From Uranotaenia lowii (Eukaryota > Arthropoda > Insecta > Diptera > Culicidae), in assembly GCF_029784155.1 (NCBI RefSeq), contig NC_073693.1, forward strand, positions 26,386,002-26,450,001: 64,000 nt of DNA. The letters run 5' to 3'. The position numbers and the translations under genes are program-made. The notes beneath the pieces were generated by a model. That model ran no database searches. It saw nothing but the letters and a program-made list of their open reading frames with translations, and was not told where the DNA came from. Shown piece after piece: positions 12,779 to 25,980 of the stretch (position 1 is the stretch's first letter; each line of letters starts with the position of its first letter).

Positions 12779-14150
12779 TATAAGACTGATCCTGAAGGAA
12801 AATTTTTAATTTCACCGCTTTATGCAATTTTCCGTTGCGCTCAAAAATATGTTGATGTTTTTTACCGCATGCATCAACATTGCTACGTTTATGAGGGCAA
12901 CCAAATTCAGTTCCACATTTGGGTATGCAGATGTAGCGTCAAACTGCATCAACGCAAAAGTCCAAACAAGCTAATTATAATTTCATTCACATTCTGCACC
13001 GAAACGCCATTCAATCGGCCTGGCCCGGTCGGAATTGTCGTAATAACCCCCATTCCGATATCAATTGTCAAATTATGGCACTCGGGGAACGAATGGAATC
13101 AACAACAACAACAACAACGGCATCTGGTTCCGAGAAAAATAAAACAGCTCCGACAACAACAACAACAAAGAAGCAATAATATCCCATCCATAACTCAGAG
13201 GATGGATGCCAAAAAGTTTTCCCGCTCTTTTCGACTTTGTGAATATGTGTGTGAGTGTGTGCGGACATGTGAGTGCCCTCTTCCATTTCCAGACAGTGGA
13301 ACCTCGTTTCTGGTTATTATAATCATATTTTTTGCTTTATCGTCCTGTGTTGGTCTCCCCTACTCAAATTTTCAAGGGGGACATTTGTTCTGGAAAGCTT
13401 CGGCCATTCGGGTCATCCCCCCTTTTCAATTAGTATAATTTTAAAAATCTGTCCAATTTAATTGGCATCGAACGGCATGTGTCATATGGCCTGGATCTGT
13501 GAATGTGTGTATGTGAGTGTGTTTGGGTATGTGAATGAGTGCATCATCATCAACATCAACGGGTTGAGAAGCCGGGTATTGTGTCTGTGGCCATACTGCC
13601 ATTTGCTTGTGTTTGTGTCTGTGTATATGTTTGTGCACCGAGAGACGAGTGTTTGGATGCTTGAAATATTTATGGAGTCCCGTGATGATTTATGCATTAC
13701 GATGGTTATTTCCAGATCGGGTGTCCTGAACACTTTATTTTCTGGTTATCTCTTCTCCAGTATGTCATCCGATGAGCATATTGAATGCAATATATGTAGG
13801 ATCTGAATATGTGGAAGCTGCTACTGGACAACAGCAATATGTCTCGAGTGGGAAACCGGAATTCACTGAGTTTTTTTTCCCACTTCGCCTCCTCAACCAA
13901 GTTGAGCTGTAATCATCATATTTCATATGCAACACAGTCGGAACACTTATCGAGTGAATTTGGACCCTCTGATGCTCCTGTGATGCTGTCTCATGTGTTT
14001 ACAAAATATGTGGACGAACGTCAGTGTGGCATGCGTTGCCAAGTTCGGCCGCTACTTTTGAGGAGTAAAGTTGGTCTCATAAAAAGCGGATGGAATGATC
14101 CGTTTTTCGGGAGAGCGGTTGGTTTGGTTGCTAATTTATGAGCATCTGGC
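12779..14150. other. Balanced block with CAA and TG-rich simple repeats
   Basis: Higher G+C than its surroundings. It holds two CAA runs (13099-13118 and 13153-13168) and TG-rich stretches (about 13240-13275, 13500-13540, 13600-13640). The 189-codon frame at 12869-13438 runs through the CAA repeats (poly-Q) and has no domain. The CAA tracts and TG-rich DNA are common in insect introns and regulatory DNA. No gene is supported. Confidence 0.4.
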
Positions 14151-14296
14151 GGCTTGAAATTAAGCTGTCAGATTAAGTAACAGGTTTGAATCAGGAAGCT
14201 CTTATGAAAGTATGATAGGGTCGATTTGATTATTTTTTGATGTTTAAAAAGACAAATTAGCGTTTTGAAAGATGAATTTTATAAAAAAAAAAAAAT

Positions 14297-15412
14297 TAGG
14301 GTTAGTTACCCTACTATGGACCCTTTGAGTGGTGGTTTTTAATAATCATGTTTTTCTCATAAACAGACACGAGGTTTATAACTTTCAAAAAAATTATTTT
14401 AAATTCATAATCATTTCTGCAAGTTTAATAAAAAAATTTCAAGATAGGTTTCGTCGTTATTGAAACTGATACCTTTCATTGGACCTAAAACTGAAATTCC
14501 TTTAAAAAGTATGATTTTATAAAAAATAAGTAAACAAATTTACTAAGAATGTAATCTTCCAAATATTATTATTAAAAAGTTTGAGAGCTTTTTAACGATA
14601 AAAAAAAATTTGAGTTTCTGTAATAAATATTTCAAACACTTTCACTTCCCGTTTGCTCTACCAGCATAACAAAATCTAAAAATGTTGTGCTCACTTACTT
14701 GTAGTTTATTTACGTGAAGATGACAAAAATGTAGAAAACGTTTAATATTGGTTTTGAATTACATATGTCCTGATTCAAAATTTACACCTTTGTTGAATTT
14801 TTGCAATTGAATCAATATTTTGGTGATGTCACGTCTAAAAATGGAACATCAAAGTCGAAAGTCTCATTTTTTCAGACCCTTCACCCATTTTCTAAGATTT
14901 CCATTGATTAAATTTATTTAATGGAAAATAGGAAGAACGGTTGATATTCATTACAGTGAAAGTAATTTCACTTTTAACCTAGACTTGGACAGAAAAAATG
15001 TTATTTTTTCTTTATTCTCTCTAATTTCTCAAAACGTGCCCCACTAGTTGAGCTATACGATTTGCCACTGATGCGAAGGAGCATTTTTCAACAAGTTGGA
15101 AATTTTATCATAAAGACTTTTTATGGTAAAAAAAGGTATGGTAGGATTCAGGAAGAATAATAATTCATTGTGTGGATAGGAACATTTTTATGCTATGCAT
15201 GCAACATGATTTATTATAAATTTTCGGCATTTAAGGACTAAAGTAAGCTTTAGGTCCAAGGAAGGAGCACTCACCCTGGTTGTTTTAATAATTGTACAAA
15301 ACTTCTATTATATATGTCATTTTTAAGCCGTTTTCGGTAATTTCGATTGATTTTCAATGAAAATCAATGACATTTCTACTACTTCAGGAGGGTTTAGACA
15401 AAATAAACTTAA
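14297..15412 (+). repeat. Dispersed repeat family B, copy 1
   Basis: Collinear with 39101-40305. Both copies begin with TTAGGGTTAGTTrCCCTAC, then a tggacccttt...gtggtggttttta block. They share a block ending in tttattt(a/g)c(g/a)tga..atgacaaaaat (about 14706-14730), a tttttatggtaaaaaa(a/g) block, a gga(a)gaataa block, and a cattcaagga/tttaaggac...ctcaccctg/at block near 15235-15275. The family has the look of an old non-autonomous transposon. This copy lacks the pogo-like insertion found in copy 2. Confidence 0.65.
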
Positions 15413-16619
15413 TTTTTTTTATTCAAAAAGGTAAAACATTGGAAAATATTTGAAATGTCATTTAATTGTTTGCTTCACTTTAAGGACACCTGAAGAATGT
15501 TTCAAAGATGTTTACATTTTTCCGAGGTGCAAAAAAAATTTAAGAGCTAAATTTGACTTATTTTGGAGCGCTGATTTCAAATATTCATTAAGATTTTTTC
15601 TGTCAGCTTATGTTTTCAAGATCATTTTTGAAAGTAGGTATAAAATTATTTAACAAATTTGTGCAATTTTTGCAATGCTTTAGACTTTTGTCATATGGAC
15701 TTGTATATTTATTTCAAAATAAAGTTTTTAATTTGATGATCATCTTGGTCTTGGGAAAGGACCGCAAGTAATTTTTACTTCTGTAAAAAAAATTATTTAA
15801 GTTTTCTTTTGTTTTTTTTTACTTATTTGTAAAAAAACGTGGATTTCGAAGATAATTCGAACCAAATTGATTTTTTTATATTTTTCAACAAGTTGAGTCG
15901 ATTCGCATTTTTAACCAAGTAGTTAAATAAGTTTGAAATATTTAATATGAAATAATGACTTTCTCTAATTATGCCAGATATAGTTGTGTTTTTATTTATT
16001 AAAATTAGAAATGAAAACAAATTTCCAAAGCAAGATTTTTTAACTTGATTAAATGAAAGATAATAAATTGGTTAAAAACCAGCTCTCAGTAAAATTTAAC
16101 AATTTTAAAATTTTAATACGTCATATCACTGGTGCTGGAGAAATCTGAAAAAAAAATTGAACTCAAAACGCCAAAATCTTCAAAAATTACTTATTGACAC
16201 AAACGCACCAAAATTGATGTTTCCCTGTGGCAGCTTTCTATGAGGCCGCGAATTGTTTTCACTTCTGAAAGAATACCTATAAAAGTTTTATTTTAATATT
16301 TTTACCAGTTCTTGCGGAATTTTGACAAAATATCAAACAAATTGTGAACCAAAATAATTCATTAATATTTCACACTGCTTAAGCCAAAATATTTAAGGAT
16401 TGAATTAATTAACCCTTCATTGCATGATTTTATATATTCGAATTCAAATCACTCTTAATAAATGGAAATGATGTGAAGCTACAAAAAAAAATTATTTAAA
16501 AAAAAAACATTTTTCACTTTTTTCATACAAAACTTGTTGCATATTCGTTCCTAGATTAATCGAAGCAGGAAGATTTTTTAACAATAGACTCTAAAGTTTA
16601 GACACGGGAACTACACGGT
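15413..16619. other. A+T-rich DNA, nothing identified
   Basis: A+T-rich. A 67-codon plus-strand frame (15450-15653) and a 65-codon minus frame (15823-16020) are of chance length and lack motifs. Confidence 0.4.
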
Positions 16620-17911
16620 CTGATGTGCGTTAAGATTGACAGTTGGGGAAATTGAAGGCCTGTAAAGGTCACTACATTTATTTGAGACTCCATGCCTCTC
16701 ATGAAAAGTGAGTGGGCCTCCCAAATAAAAGAAACATGTTTGAATAGCTCGTGAACTAATTAAGAAATTAGTTCCAAATTTGAAATGCAAGACTATTTAA
16801 GTAAATAAAACATTGCTATGATGGTTTAAGATTCCTCATTCCTTGAAGAAAAAGATTGAAGGAGGGAGTTATGCTCCCATACAGAGATACAGAATTAACT
16901 TGAGAAGTTATATCGTAAATTGGACCAAATTTGGCAAGGGAAGGTATTTGGATAAGGGGAAGAGGTTCTATTATTGATTGTAAACGTTCTTTAGAAGAAT
17001 AGAAAGAGGGAAGAGGGGGGGGCCACCCGTACAATTTTTATTTTATAACTCAATAACTTATCAAGCGAAATTAATCAAAACGAACGAAATGTCCTTAAGA
17101 TAAGTGAGAAGATAGCAAGAGTGGATTGGCCACCATACACTTTTTGAAGATCTCGAGAATGCATCAGTTGAAAGGCACCGAATTTGGTATGCGATTGTAT
17201 TTTGATACGTGTGATATTTCTATGATTACTTGGGACCCTTCCCTCTTTTCAATGGGAAGATAGGTAGAGGAAAACCACGCTCACATGGAATTTATTGCAT
17301 ATCTCGAACAAACGAATCCAAATTTCGCAAAGGCAATTATTTGGGTACAAACATTACCTTATGATCATTTGAAGCTCCCTTTTTACCATTGAGTGAGATA
17401 CATATTTTGCTACACTCTTACATTTTTTTTTTAATTTCAAGAGAAAGGATCGAGCTAAATTGACAAAGAAGGGATTTGGGTACGCGAAATGTTTTAGTTT
17501 TTCAAAGACTTGAAATTCGATTAAGGAAATGGATCTACATTTGGCATGGGTGAAGAGCGTGAAACATTTTATTTTTATTCAATTTAGACTTACAATTTTA
17601 TAACTCATAGTCTTAATTACAGATACAAAATAATGAGTGACAGCAAATGTTAGATCGGGTTTTCAGAACAGAAAAAAATCAAGCAAATGACAAATAAATA
17701 TTTAAAATTTTAATTTTTAAAATTTTATAAATATTCAAGAAAATAAAAATTACAAATCAATACTTAAGGTTAAGCTTTCATTTCAAGAAGTTGATTTATT
17801 ATGATAGAGAAATTTTATTTAAGAATAGTGCACTTGCAGATCAAAATTTTGATCTTTATCAAAAATTTCATAATTTTACTAGGTGAACCAAAGCACAGCG
17901 GGTCTGCTAGT
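16620..17911 (+). mobile_element. Possible Helitron-like element, 3' end at 17910
   Basis: The right edge reads AAGCACAGCGGGTCTGCTAG followed by T: a short hairpin (GCA...TGC arms) just before CTAG, which is how Helitron 3' ends look, including insertion before a T. The body repeats phrases such as ccaaatttggc, tttgggtac and atctcga, suggesting degenerate internal repeats. I cannot place the 5' end (TC after A); 16620 is only where the composition changes. No Rep/helicase coding is present, so it would be non-autonomous. Confidence 0.4.
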
Positions 17912-18039
17912 GTTCCATAAATTGTTAATTATTTTTTCAAGAAGCATTGAATCTCACCATATGCTACATTCTCAAATGATGTTTTTTAACCGTTTTGTGA
18001 AATCTGCTTAAGAACTACAAAAATGGTAGAATATCTATC

Positions 18040-18570
18040 TAAAAAAATTATGAAATAAAAAACAATATCGATGGTTTTCAAGCAATACTCAGATAATGGC
18101 TATTTTTGAACCATAAATGGTTAATCAAAAACGAGCGTGCTTGACACATCACAAAAATTAGAGGTGATGGAAAAAATCTGGCAAAAAATCTAATTAATGT
18201 TGCAAAGATCTCAGAAATCAGTCATTTAAACAGTGGCATACTTAAAGAGCTTTCCTGTATTCAACTTTTTAGGTTTTTAAATACTTTTCAGGAAACTAAA
18301 GGAATATTTGAAAAAAAAAATTATGAAATGTAACCTTATTGGCGATTATAAAGCAAAAGTCATAATATGGTTATTTTTGAACCGTAAATGGTTAATAAAA
18401 AACGATCGTGCATATCACATCACCAAAATTGTAGGTGATAGAAAAAAACCTAACGAAAAATCGAATTTAGGTTGCAAATAGTTCAGCAGTGGCAAAAAAA
18501 TGCTCTCCTTTAAACAGCCTTTCAAGTTTTACATGTACTTTTCAGGAGACTGAAGGAATATTTGTTTAAT
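18040..18570 (+). repeat. Diverged tandem duplication, period about 272 bp
   Basis: Two head-to-tail copies. The best block is ggctatttttgaaccataa (about 18096) and ggttatttttgaaccgtaa (about 18368). Both are followed by atggttaat(c/a)aaaaacga.cgtgc, a cacatcac.aaaatt..aggtgat block, and an acttttcagga.act.aaggaa block (about 18285 and 18539). Function unknown. Confidence 0.7.
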
Positions 18571-18768
18571 TTTTAAGATTTGTTGTTTGAATAAAATTTG
18601 TGAAATTTTAGTACAACTTTGGTTATTTTCGATGTTTTTCGTCTTGTATACTTAAAGTTAAACAGCTATTTGAAATAAAAATTTAAATTTGAGTGGCATA
18701 ATTTTGGACTGTTAATGTTGTTTGTTATGCCTTCGTGTGAATTTATCTGTTTTTTTTCCTTATACCAC

Positions 18769-19172
18769 AGGTTTTCAGATTGCCTGGTTTTATCCGGATT
18801 AGCCAGGATATTGAATATGAAATTAGGGAAAAGCTCGGACTTTTCCGGGGTTTATTCTCATTCTTATTCTTAATTCAAACTTAAGAAACAAATTGTATGG
18901 TAAATTTTTTAAATTGTTGCGTTCTAACGAATTTTTTCAAGCAAGCATAAAAATAATCATGAAAGATTTTTTAAAAACTTAAAATTTAATTTAACATCTG
19001 CTGATTGTTTTTGATGAAAAAAAAATTTTTTCGCCTTTTTTTCTTAATTTGACCAAATTTGCCTGAATTTTCCCGGATTTTGACAGACAATTTAGAAATC
19101 AACTGTCCAGATTTTGCCAGGCTATTAGAATCAAAAAAGCCCAGATTCGTGCTGCAAAAACTCTGGCAATCT
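18769..19172 (+). mobile_element. CCGG-rich MITE, copy B
   Basis: Left end AGGTTTTCAGATTGCC with tggttttatccggatt, right end ACTCTGGCAATCTT. The internal signatures are tttgatgaaaaaaaaa (about 19010), tttttttcttaattt, and a ccggattttgacagacaattt block. Shorter than copy A through internal deletion. Confidence 0.65.
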
Positions 19173-20589
19173 TCATATGTCATTAGAATGTATTTTCTTT
19201 TGTTATTTGTATTCCATTTATGATAACTTTTTTCTGCACTTTTGAGTGTAATTTTTTTTTTCAATGGTTTTAAATTTTTTGTGTTTTTTTTAGTATTTGA
19301 GTTATTTGTTTGTTATTTTCATAAAATTTTTGCACAATATTTATCATTTTGAAGTAAGTTTTGCGTCATTATTGTATAAGTCGTCCCTTTTCGTAAATGT
19401 GTGTGTACATTATATTATTTTTTTGGTATTATGAGCTATTTTTTGAACACAAATCTGAAATTTTTATCCTTTTTCATAGAACAAAAACACTAAAGACACA
19501 TTCACACGTGTCACTTGTCACTTCTGAACTTTTATTGTTCTAGAGGTCAAACAAATTTTTCAGTTCGAATCACTATTGAACATTAAAATGAAAAGCTGTG
19601 TATGAAACCATCGTAAAAATTTGGTTTTAAATTTTTTCAAAATTTGATTCATGATTTTCGAAACTCTTACGCATTTTTTTACATTTCGTTGATATTTCTC
19701 CGAATATGAAAAACATGTAGTTTTTAAAAGGTTAGTTTTTTTTATGTCATATTCAGACTCGAAGTTCATGAAATTTATTCCTATACTAAATCCAAACATA
19801 ACAAAGTTTCATAATAGCGATATTGATTATCATTTGAAATTTGAATTTTTTATTAAGATTTGCTAGTCGTATTAGAAAAACACCTAATTGAAATAAAAAA
19901 ATTCTCAAACCCGAAATTGAGGGCTCTGAAACAGATTTTAATTCCTAGCTCATATTTCTAAACTCAGAAACCGTTTTAATGCACATTTCAGAAATCGTAT
20001 TGAAAACCCGAATCAGATTGAAAATTCAAATCTTTAATTCAAGCTCCAAATTCAGATTCAGATTCAGCTCGTTCCACAATCAAAATAAAATTAGAAGATG
20101 ACTATTTCGGAAAGAATTCTGGTTGTTAAATCGATTTTAGAATTTAACCAAAGTCAGATCGTTTGCACAATTCAGCTGAAATGACAGAAATTTAGTAAAA
20201 TTAAAGTTAATTTTGCAAAAAAGAATCCATCCACAAGAATTCATTTTTAATTAAAATTAATTGATGATAAAGAAACATGCATCTTCCCTTCAAGAAACTT
20301 CAGGGAATTCCATATGTTTTGGCCTATCGCTTAACATTATTAATATTGCAGTATTTTCAATTATTTCCATATCTTGAACAAAAACGAGTTTGCATAACTC
20401 CGATTTGTACCAAAAAATTTCAATCTTTTACTGTACTAAAAATTTAATATATTGCTAGAATATTCTTTCGAAATTGAAGGCTTTCTTGAACAAAAAAAAA
20501 CTTTTTGTAAGTTCAAATCAAATAAGCAAAATTTAGCAGACCACATAAACCTGTTTGACCGACACTTGCCTGCATATTCCATTAAAAAA
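19173..20589. other. A+T-rich DNA, nothing identified
   Basis: A+T-rich with poly-T runs. A run of attcagattcagattcag-type phrases lies near 20050-20070. No gene or RNA is supported. Confidence 0.4.
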
Positions 20590-20936
20590 AACAATGAAAG
20601 ATTTTCCGGATTTATTCACGTTATATTGGAAAATCAGGAAAAAATTGCATCATAATTATTTTAAATTTTGTCGCCAAAAATTAAATTAAGAAAGCTAGAT
20701 TTATCAAAATAAACATAAACGATTTTTTGGGAGACTGAAATACGATTCAAAATCTGGTTGTGTTTTTCGGCGAAAAAAAAATTATCCAATTTTTTTCCTT
20801 GATTTTTGTTGAATAGTTCTTGGAATTTGGATTTGAAAATTTGGAAATATATTGTCCAAATTTTGCCAGGTTTCAAAAAAAAATAGCACGGAATTGCCCG
20901 GCTTGGAAATGTGCGGGTGCACTTCTGGCAATCTTA
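20590..20936 (+). mobile_element. CCGG-rich MITE, copy C (5' end lost or diverged)
   Basis: The right part is well preserved: gaaatacgattcaaaatctg, a tttttcggcgaaaaaaaa block, ttgatttttgttgaatagttc, attttgccaggtttc, GAATTGCCCGGC, and the terminus CTTCTGGCAATCTTAA. The left terminal repeat cannot be recognised. Confidence 0.6.
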
Positions 20937-21258
20937 AGCTAATTTTACCATATTTTGAAGCAAACTTAAGATTTCTTCAATCGATAAAAGTAAGTTTCCT
21001 ATTTTGGTGCTAAAAGGTTCTTTATATAAATCCTGACCATCATTTGAACGATTTTAAGACGTATTTTCAAAAGTTTTTATTTAACACGAAAAACAAGTTT
21101 CTATCTAACTAGAAAAAAGAACTTGAAAATGATCATTATCATAATCAAATAGTTTTTAAAAAATATAAGTATTTTTTTTATTGTCATAGAAAAAAGTAGA
21201 ACTCTGAATCTGACATTCTGTGATTTTACCGAAAATCCTGTGATGGATTTCTGAGATT

Positions 21259-21315
21259 TTTTTTGTCTTTATTTTAGAGGTTTGTAGCCACAAGCTGGTT
21301 CACCTCTGGATAGAA
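21259..21315 (-). mobile_element. 3' tail of a truncated retroposon (weak)
   Basis: Read on the minus strand: gaggtgaaccagcttgtggc, then ctctaaaataaagac and a run of A. An AATAAA-like signal followed at once by an A tail, with a conserved-looking short tail sequence, suggests a strongly 5'-truncated LINE or SINE. I recall similar tails in mosquito repeats, but the call rests on about 55 bp. Confidence 0.35.
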
Positions 21316-21799
21316 TTCTGTGATTAAAATGGCTAAAATGTATTTGAAATGTCATGAAAAATGAGTATTTTTTACATTTTACTTGAGTAAAACGAATAAA
21401 CATTACCAATCTTATCGTGCTTTTCCAAAATAAAGTTGAAAATTCTAAATTTCTTTTGACAAAATTTATAATTTTGGAAATACGAATAAATTTAAAAGAA
21501 TCTGTAATATCTATGAATATTTCCAAAAATATGGGTGTTGTGACACAGAACCTATGATTTAAGTTTGCTTAAAATTCTATGAAATTAAAGATTTCTCTGT
21601 AAATTCAGCAAACTTGCATGGAATGTTGGATTTGCACATTCATATTCAAGTTATTATTTTCACGAAAAAGTTTCAAGGTCGGCTTAAAAAAAAGTAGTCG
21701 AATTCTCAGTGCAATGCCAATGTTAATTCAAATAAACAAAATTCAATCGTTCATCTTCATCATTCTTTAAACATTGACATTTCCTCAAACGAAAGCCTT
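21316..21799. other. A+T-rich DNA, nothing identified
   Basis: A+T-rich, with a chance-length minus-strand frame (21269-21526) and no motif. Confidence 0.4.
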
Positions 21800-22968
21800 G
21801 CGTTTTAATTCATTTTTTTGTATTCCGCCGTTGCATTAAAAAGCGCACTCTATGGCTCTCTCCCCACTCGATTGAATAATCAACAAAATGCCATAATCGT
21901 TCCGATATTAAGGGACAGGAAAGAAAGTTTGATCGAGAAATCGGAGGGAAAAAATGCTGGCGACCGAGAAATGGGGGAATCAAATAAGAAATTCATGTAG
22001 CAATAAGTTAATAGCATTCTAGGTTCTCCCCTTCTTCATCCTCTCTTTTTGAAGGGTCCATCACTAGCCAGAAAAGAAACTACTTCCAAAGCAGCTGGCC
22101 CGTTTCTTGAAGGAGTTCATCATTCTTTTTGTCCCTCCGATTGGAAGAAGATCAACGGGCAAGAAGCACAGGGAAAAGTTAAAAATGTGTACATCCATTT
22201 AGTGTCGACCAAACTAAGAAACAGGCGAAAAAAAGTATAGTTTCGTGTATCCCATCGTCGAAGTGTATTTGTGCTTAAGAGAGAAAAAAACGAAAAAAAA
22301 ACTGCTACTCGTCCCTAAGAAATTCATCGACTACATTGGGTTGACATGACGGAGAGACAGAAAGAGACGGAAAAGTAGAATCAGAAGTACCGAAAAGAAA
22401 AAAAAAACTAGTCTCTCGGAACGAAAAGTGGCTGTCGAGTTTTCCCTGCCAAAGAATGGTGTAGATGACAACTCTTCCACTACCCTGAACTACTATGCTG
22501 CTGTATTGCTCAATTATTGAAAGAAAAATGCAAGTTTGGTATTCTTGTCCACTAAGTCTTATTGCAGAAACCCGTCATCTGTCAAGACTTTGGAATGATA
22601 AGATTTGCGAATGAACAAGAACGACACAGAAAAAAACCTTGAAAGTACTTTGTGATGGTAATTTTATTTGGTGAGAATGGAGCAGCACGCAGAAGTTTTT
22701 TTGGTATAAATTATTTGATAAGCTTTTAAAATAAAATTTTGTTATTACCTAGTGTTTTTTTTTTGTATGTGATAATTACACTAATATTGTAATCAAGATA
22801 TCACCTACCGAACTCGATGCCGGAGTCAGAAAACTCATTTCCAGTTTCATTCACCTTCATCATTGTGATTCGATGTGATTCAATTCGTTGCTTTACGACC
22901 ATTACGGCACCAAATAATCAACTAATTTTCATTTTCTCGAATCACCTTTTCTCGGGGTTCTTGGTTGG
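21800..22968. other. Balanced-composition block, no gene identified
   Basis: Higher G+C with AG-rich tracts (for example 22340-22420). Two short plus-strand frames (21818-22000 and 22049-22240) have no recognisable motif. It is probably unique host DNA. Confidence 0.4.
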
Positions 22969-23284
22969 CTAGAAAAGGAACGAATTAGACCTCTCAATAT
23001 TCTCCCAGCTTATTGGTAAGATTGTTGTTGGCCCAGGATCGTTGCTTCCTTCTGTAATGACTATTGATAATCCTATATCCCGGATACTGATTCCGTTTCC
23101 CCAATCCTTGGACTTTCCAACCATCGAACTTTCCTCAACCGATGCATATGGTGTGGCCTTAATCGCTTCCACTAGCTTAGAGAGTCTCACTTCTACTTTG
23201 GGCAGCAGTCGACACAATACCTGGACGTCATTTCTCAAAAGGTAAGGGGGGATGTTTTGCACCGAATGAACTGTTTTCGTCCAT
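22969..23284 (-). pseudogene. Possible frameshifted coding remnant, unknown family
   Basis: On the minus strand an ATG at 23284-23282 opens MDENSSFGAKHPPLPFEK and stops at 23230-23228. A frame shifted by one base continues without a stop from about 23262 to a TAG at 22971-22969, giving about 90 residues with mixed, protein-like composition (for example VLCRLLPKVEVRLSKLVEAI). The upstream DNA reads TAG then AAC AAC AAC AAT AGT AAG GAT AAT AAC in the ATG frame, an asparagine-rich pattern common in insect proteins. I recognise no family. It could be an exon remnant with a one-base indel, or chance in a balanced block. Confidence 0.2.
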
Positions 23285-23670
23285 GTTGTTGCTGATGTTA
23301 TTATCCTTACTATTGTTGTTGTTCTAGTGCTGAATAAGGTATGGCTCGTTTGAAAACAAATGACTCGACTCTAATGGAGGAAATAAAATCCCATAATCAT
23401 GATAGCAATAACTAGGAGCTTATTTATTACAATTTTCTCGTTGCCTGCCGAAGCTCCGAAGCCGGCCTGCCGGGTGAGGACTCTCTCTCTCTGAAATCGG
23501 TTGGAAATTGTTCGAGGAAGCCGCAGCCAGTTCTGTACCATTGCATTGAAGTATAAGTAGGTTCCTTTAGATTTGGTCTATTCGCTAAACAGCCATCAGC
23601 GGGAGAAGAACATGGGCTTAAGCAACCAACAAAAAAATTACGTGGAAATTCGATTGAGGTGACCAACATT
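23285..23670. other. Balanced-composition DNA, no gene identified
   Basis: Continues the block above. It contains a short CT repeat (about 23481-23492). An 80-codon minus-strand frame (23427-23669) has no known motif. Confidence 0.35.
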
Positions 23671-25624
23671 CTAGTATACTATTTTTCCAGGTAATTAAGT
23701 AAGATATTTTCAAATTCGGGAGAATCGTGAAATTTTTTGAATTAATTACCATGGAAGTCTTTTGAAAATTTGTACATTTTCTAAACTGTGTTTCATTACC
23801 AAATCTGATGAAATTATTACTTGGAAATAAAAAAAAAATTTAAAAAAAAATAAGAGAAATTGCTTTTTAAAGATTCTTTCGAAACAAATTGTCTAGGATC
23901 TGTTCCAAGGAACATATGAGATGTGCTGAAAATAAGGATAAATTGTTTTTGTCGCATAAACCTAAATTCACAACTTCGCTCTTAAATCAATGTGGCTCCA
24001 AACGGCTCACGACAAAAGCAAAAAAATTATATCTTTCAAGATGCTGAAATGATGATTTTTTCATTAACTTATGAAAGAACACACACAAAAATAAAACAAA
24101 ACTCTCAAACAATCTTAAATTAAAATCTAAAAATTTAAAAAATAGTTTATTTTCTTTATTCTAGTTTTGAAAGAAGAAAACAATTTGAATCATGAATATG
24201 AAAAACCAAACCGAAAAAATGGCTTCAAATTCAATTAAAATTATTATCAAATTGTTAAATGTGGTATTAGATTGTAAAGTCTGAAAAACATAGATCGAAA
24301 TTCACCCTCTTAAACCCAATTTTTTCTCGCTAAAAAATTCACAAAAGCTAAGTTTTATGAATGGCGCTTACTTTTTGACTCAACTGTCAACAAATTTTTT
24401 TTATCTAAAAAAACATTTACAAATCATTTCTGAGGCAATTAAATATATCATTTTACAAAAATAGAAGGCAAATCTTTGAATTCTTGGAACTGAAAATTGT
24501 GAATGTTTGCAGTTATAAGAGTTCAAAAATTTGCATATTTTTTATCATTTAGCGAATAAACGTAGAACCAACTATTCGATACGGTTTTATGATTGTTTTA
24601 GTAACCCCCATGGAAATTTTTTTCAAGTAAATTTTTTGAATCGAGAAATGAATTTACCTTAGTATCCAGAAATTTCTTGATCCCAAAGGGTGTTAAAGTG
24701 GCGTTAATAAAAAAGTCAGAAAATTGGCTCATCTCTGGCGGAATTCAGTTCTTAATCACTCTAGGCCAAAGTAATTCATCATATGACACCATATGGCGTT
24801 CACGTAGTGAAACTCAATTTATTGTCAGTTAAGAATTGTTATTTAATCAACCTTTGTAATGTGTAACTTAAATCTTGTCACACCAAACCCTACCTTGAAA
24901 AAGGGATTTTATCAAGAAGTTTAACTTAACATGTAAAGAATTTAAAACAGACTTATTTAAGTTCAAAATAAGAGCATCAAATACTAAGTTTACAACTCCA
25001 CAAGTTGAAAATCATGTAACAGATGTTTAATAATCACAATAGTCAAAAGAATGAACCCGGAAAAAAAAATCTAAAATCAAGTTTCCGCTCATAATTGAAA
25101 ACTTTTTAATTATAAAAAAATCGAGTTTGTCAATACAAATTCAATGCTGATATGAAAATATTCTTCGAGTAACCATTTTCAATCTTCAATATGTTCAACT
25201 CTGCATTGAAAACAGTTTTTAAAAATTACAGAAAGCCATAAAAATCACTTTTTTCCAAGGAGCAAAGAATATCAGAACTTATTATAATTAATTTCGGACC
25301 ATGAATTCAAATATGCCATTAGTTTTTTTTTTATTTTTGGCATTTATTTCAAAAATGAATTTTGAAAATAGGCTAAAAAAATCATTTATGAATTTTTTGC
25401 ATTTTTCGACAAAATCTTAAAAAATTAAAATAATGATTTAAAACCAGTAATTAACTATCCTTAAGACCGCAAGTACTTTTAATTTCTGCTAAATAAGTTC
25501 AAGATAATTTCTTTTTGTTACTGAACTCCATTCTGCAGAACACGTAAATTTTAACGAAGTTTTTGAAAAATTTTATTCCAAATAGATTTTTTTGATAATT
25601 TTAAAAGCAAACATCAAATTATTT
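23671..25624. other. A+T-rich DNA, nothing identified
   Basis: A+T-rich with poly-A and poly-T runs. No coding, RNA or defined repeat seen. Confidence 0.4.
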
Positions 25625-25980
25625 TACCAAACTTAACAGATTTACTAAATGAAACTAATAACTTTTTATTCAAACTTTCTTCAGTATTGTTTCTAATTTT
25701 TGAAAACTGTAGAGTTTAACTTCTTTAGATCGTTTATCATTATTTTTATCAAAATATTTTTCTTCAATTGAATGAAGTTCAATAATCGTTTTGCAAAATT
25801 TAACAAGTTTAGTGAATTAAGTTAATAACTTTTTATTCAAACTTTCTTTAGTAATTTCAGTTAAAAATTTTAAAATTGTGAAAACTGTACAGTTAAACTT
25901 TTTTAGATCGTTTATCATTATCTTCATCAAAATATTGTTTTTCAATTGAATGAAGTACAATAAATAAAGTTGGAATTAGT
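25625..25980 (+). repeat. Tandem duplication, period about 175-180 bp
   Basis: Two head-to-tail copies with good identity. Shared blocks are aataactttttattcaaact (about 25660 and 25830), tagatcgtttatcattat (about 25726 and 25905), and a tcaattgaatgaagt.caata block (about 25766 and 25945). Copy 2 has a small insertion. A local duplication; no function seen. Confidence 0.75.

Noticed and set aside
12869..13438. 189-codon open frame with poly-Q
   Set aside because: The glutamine runs come from CAA simple repeats; the rest has no recognisable domain, and antisense frames are also open.
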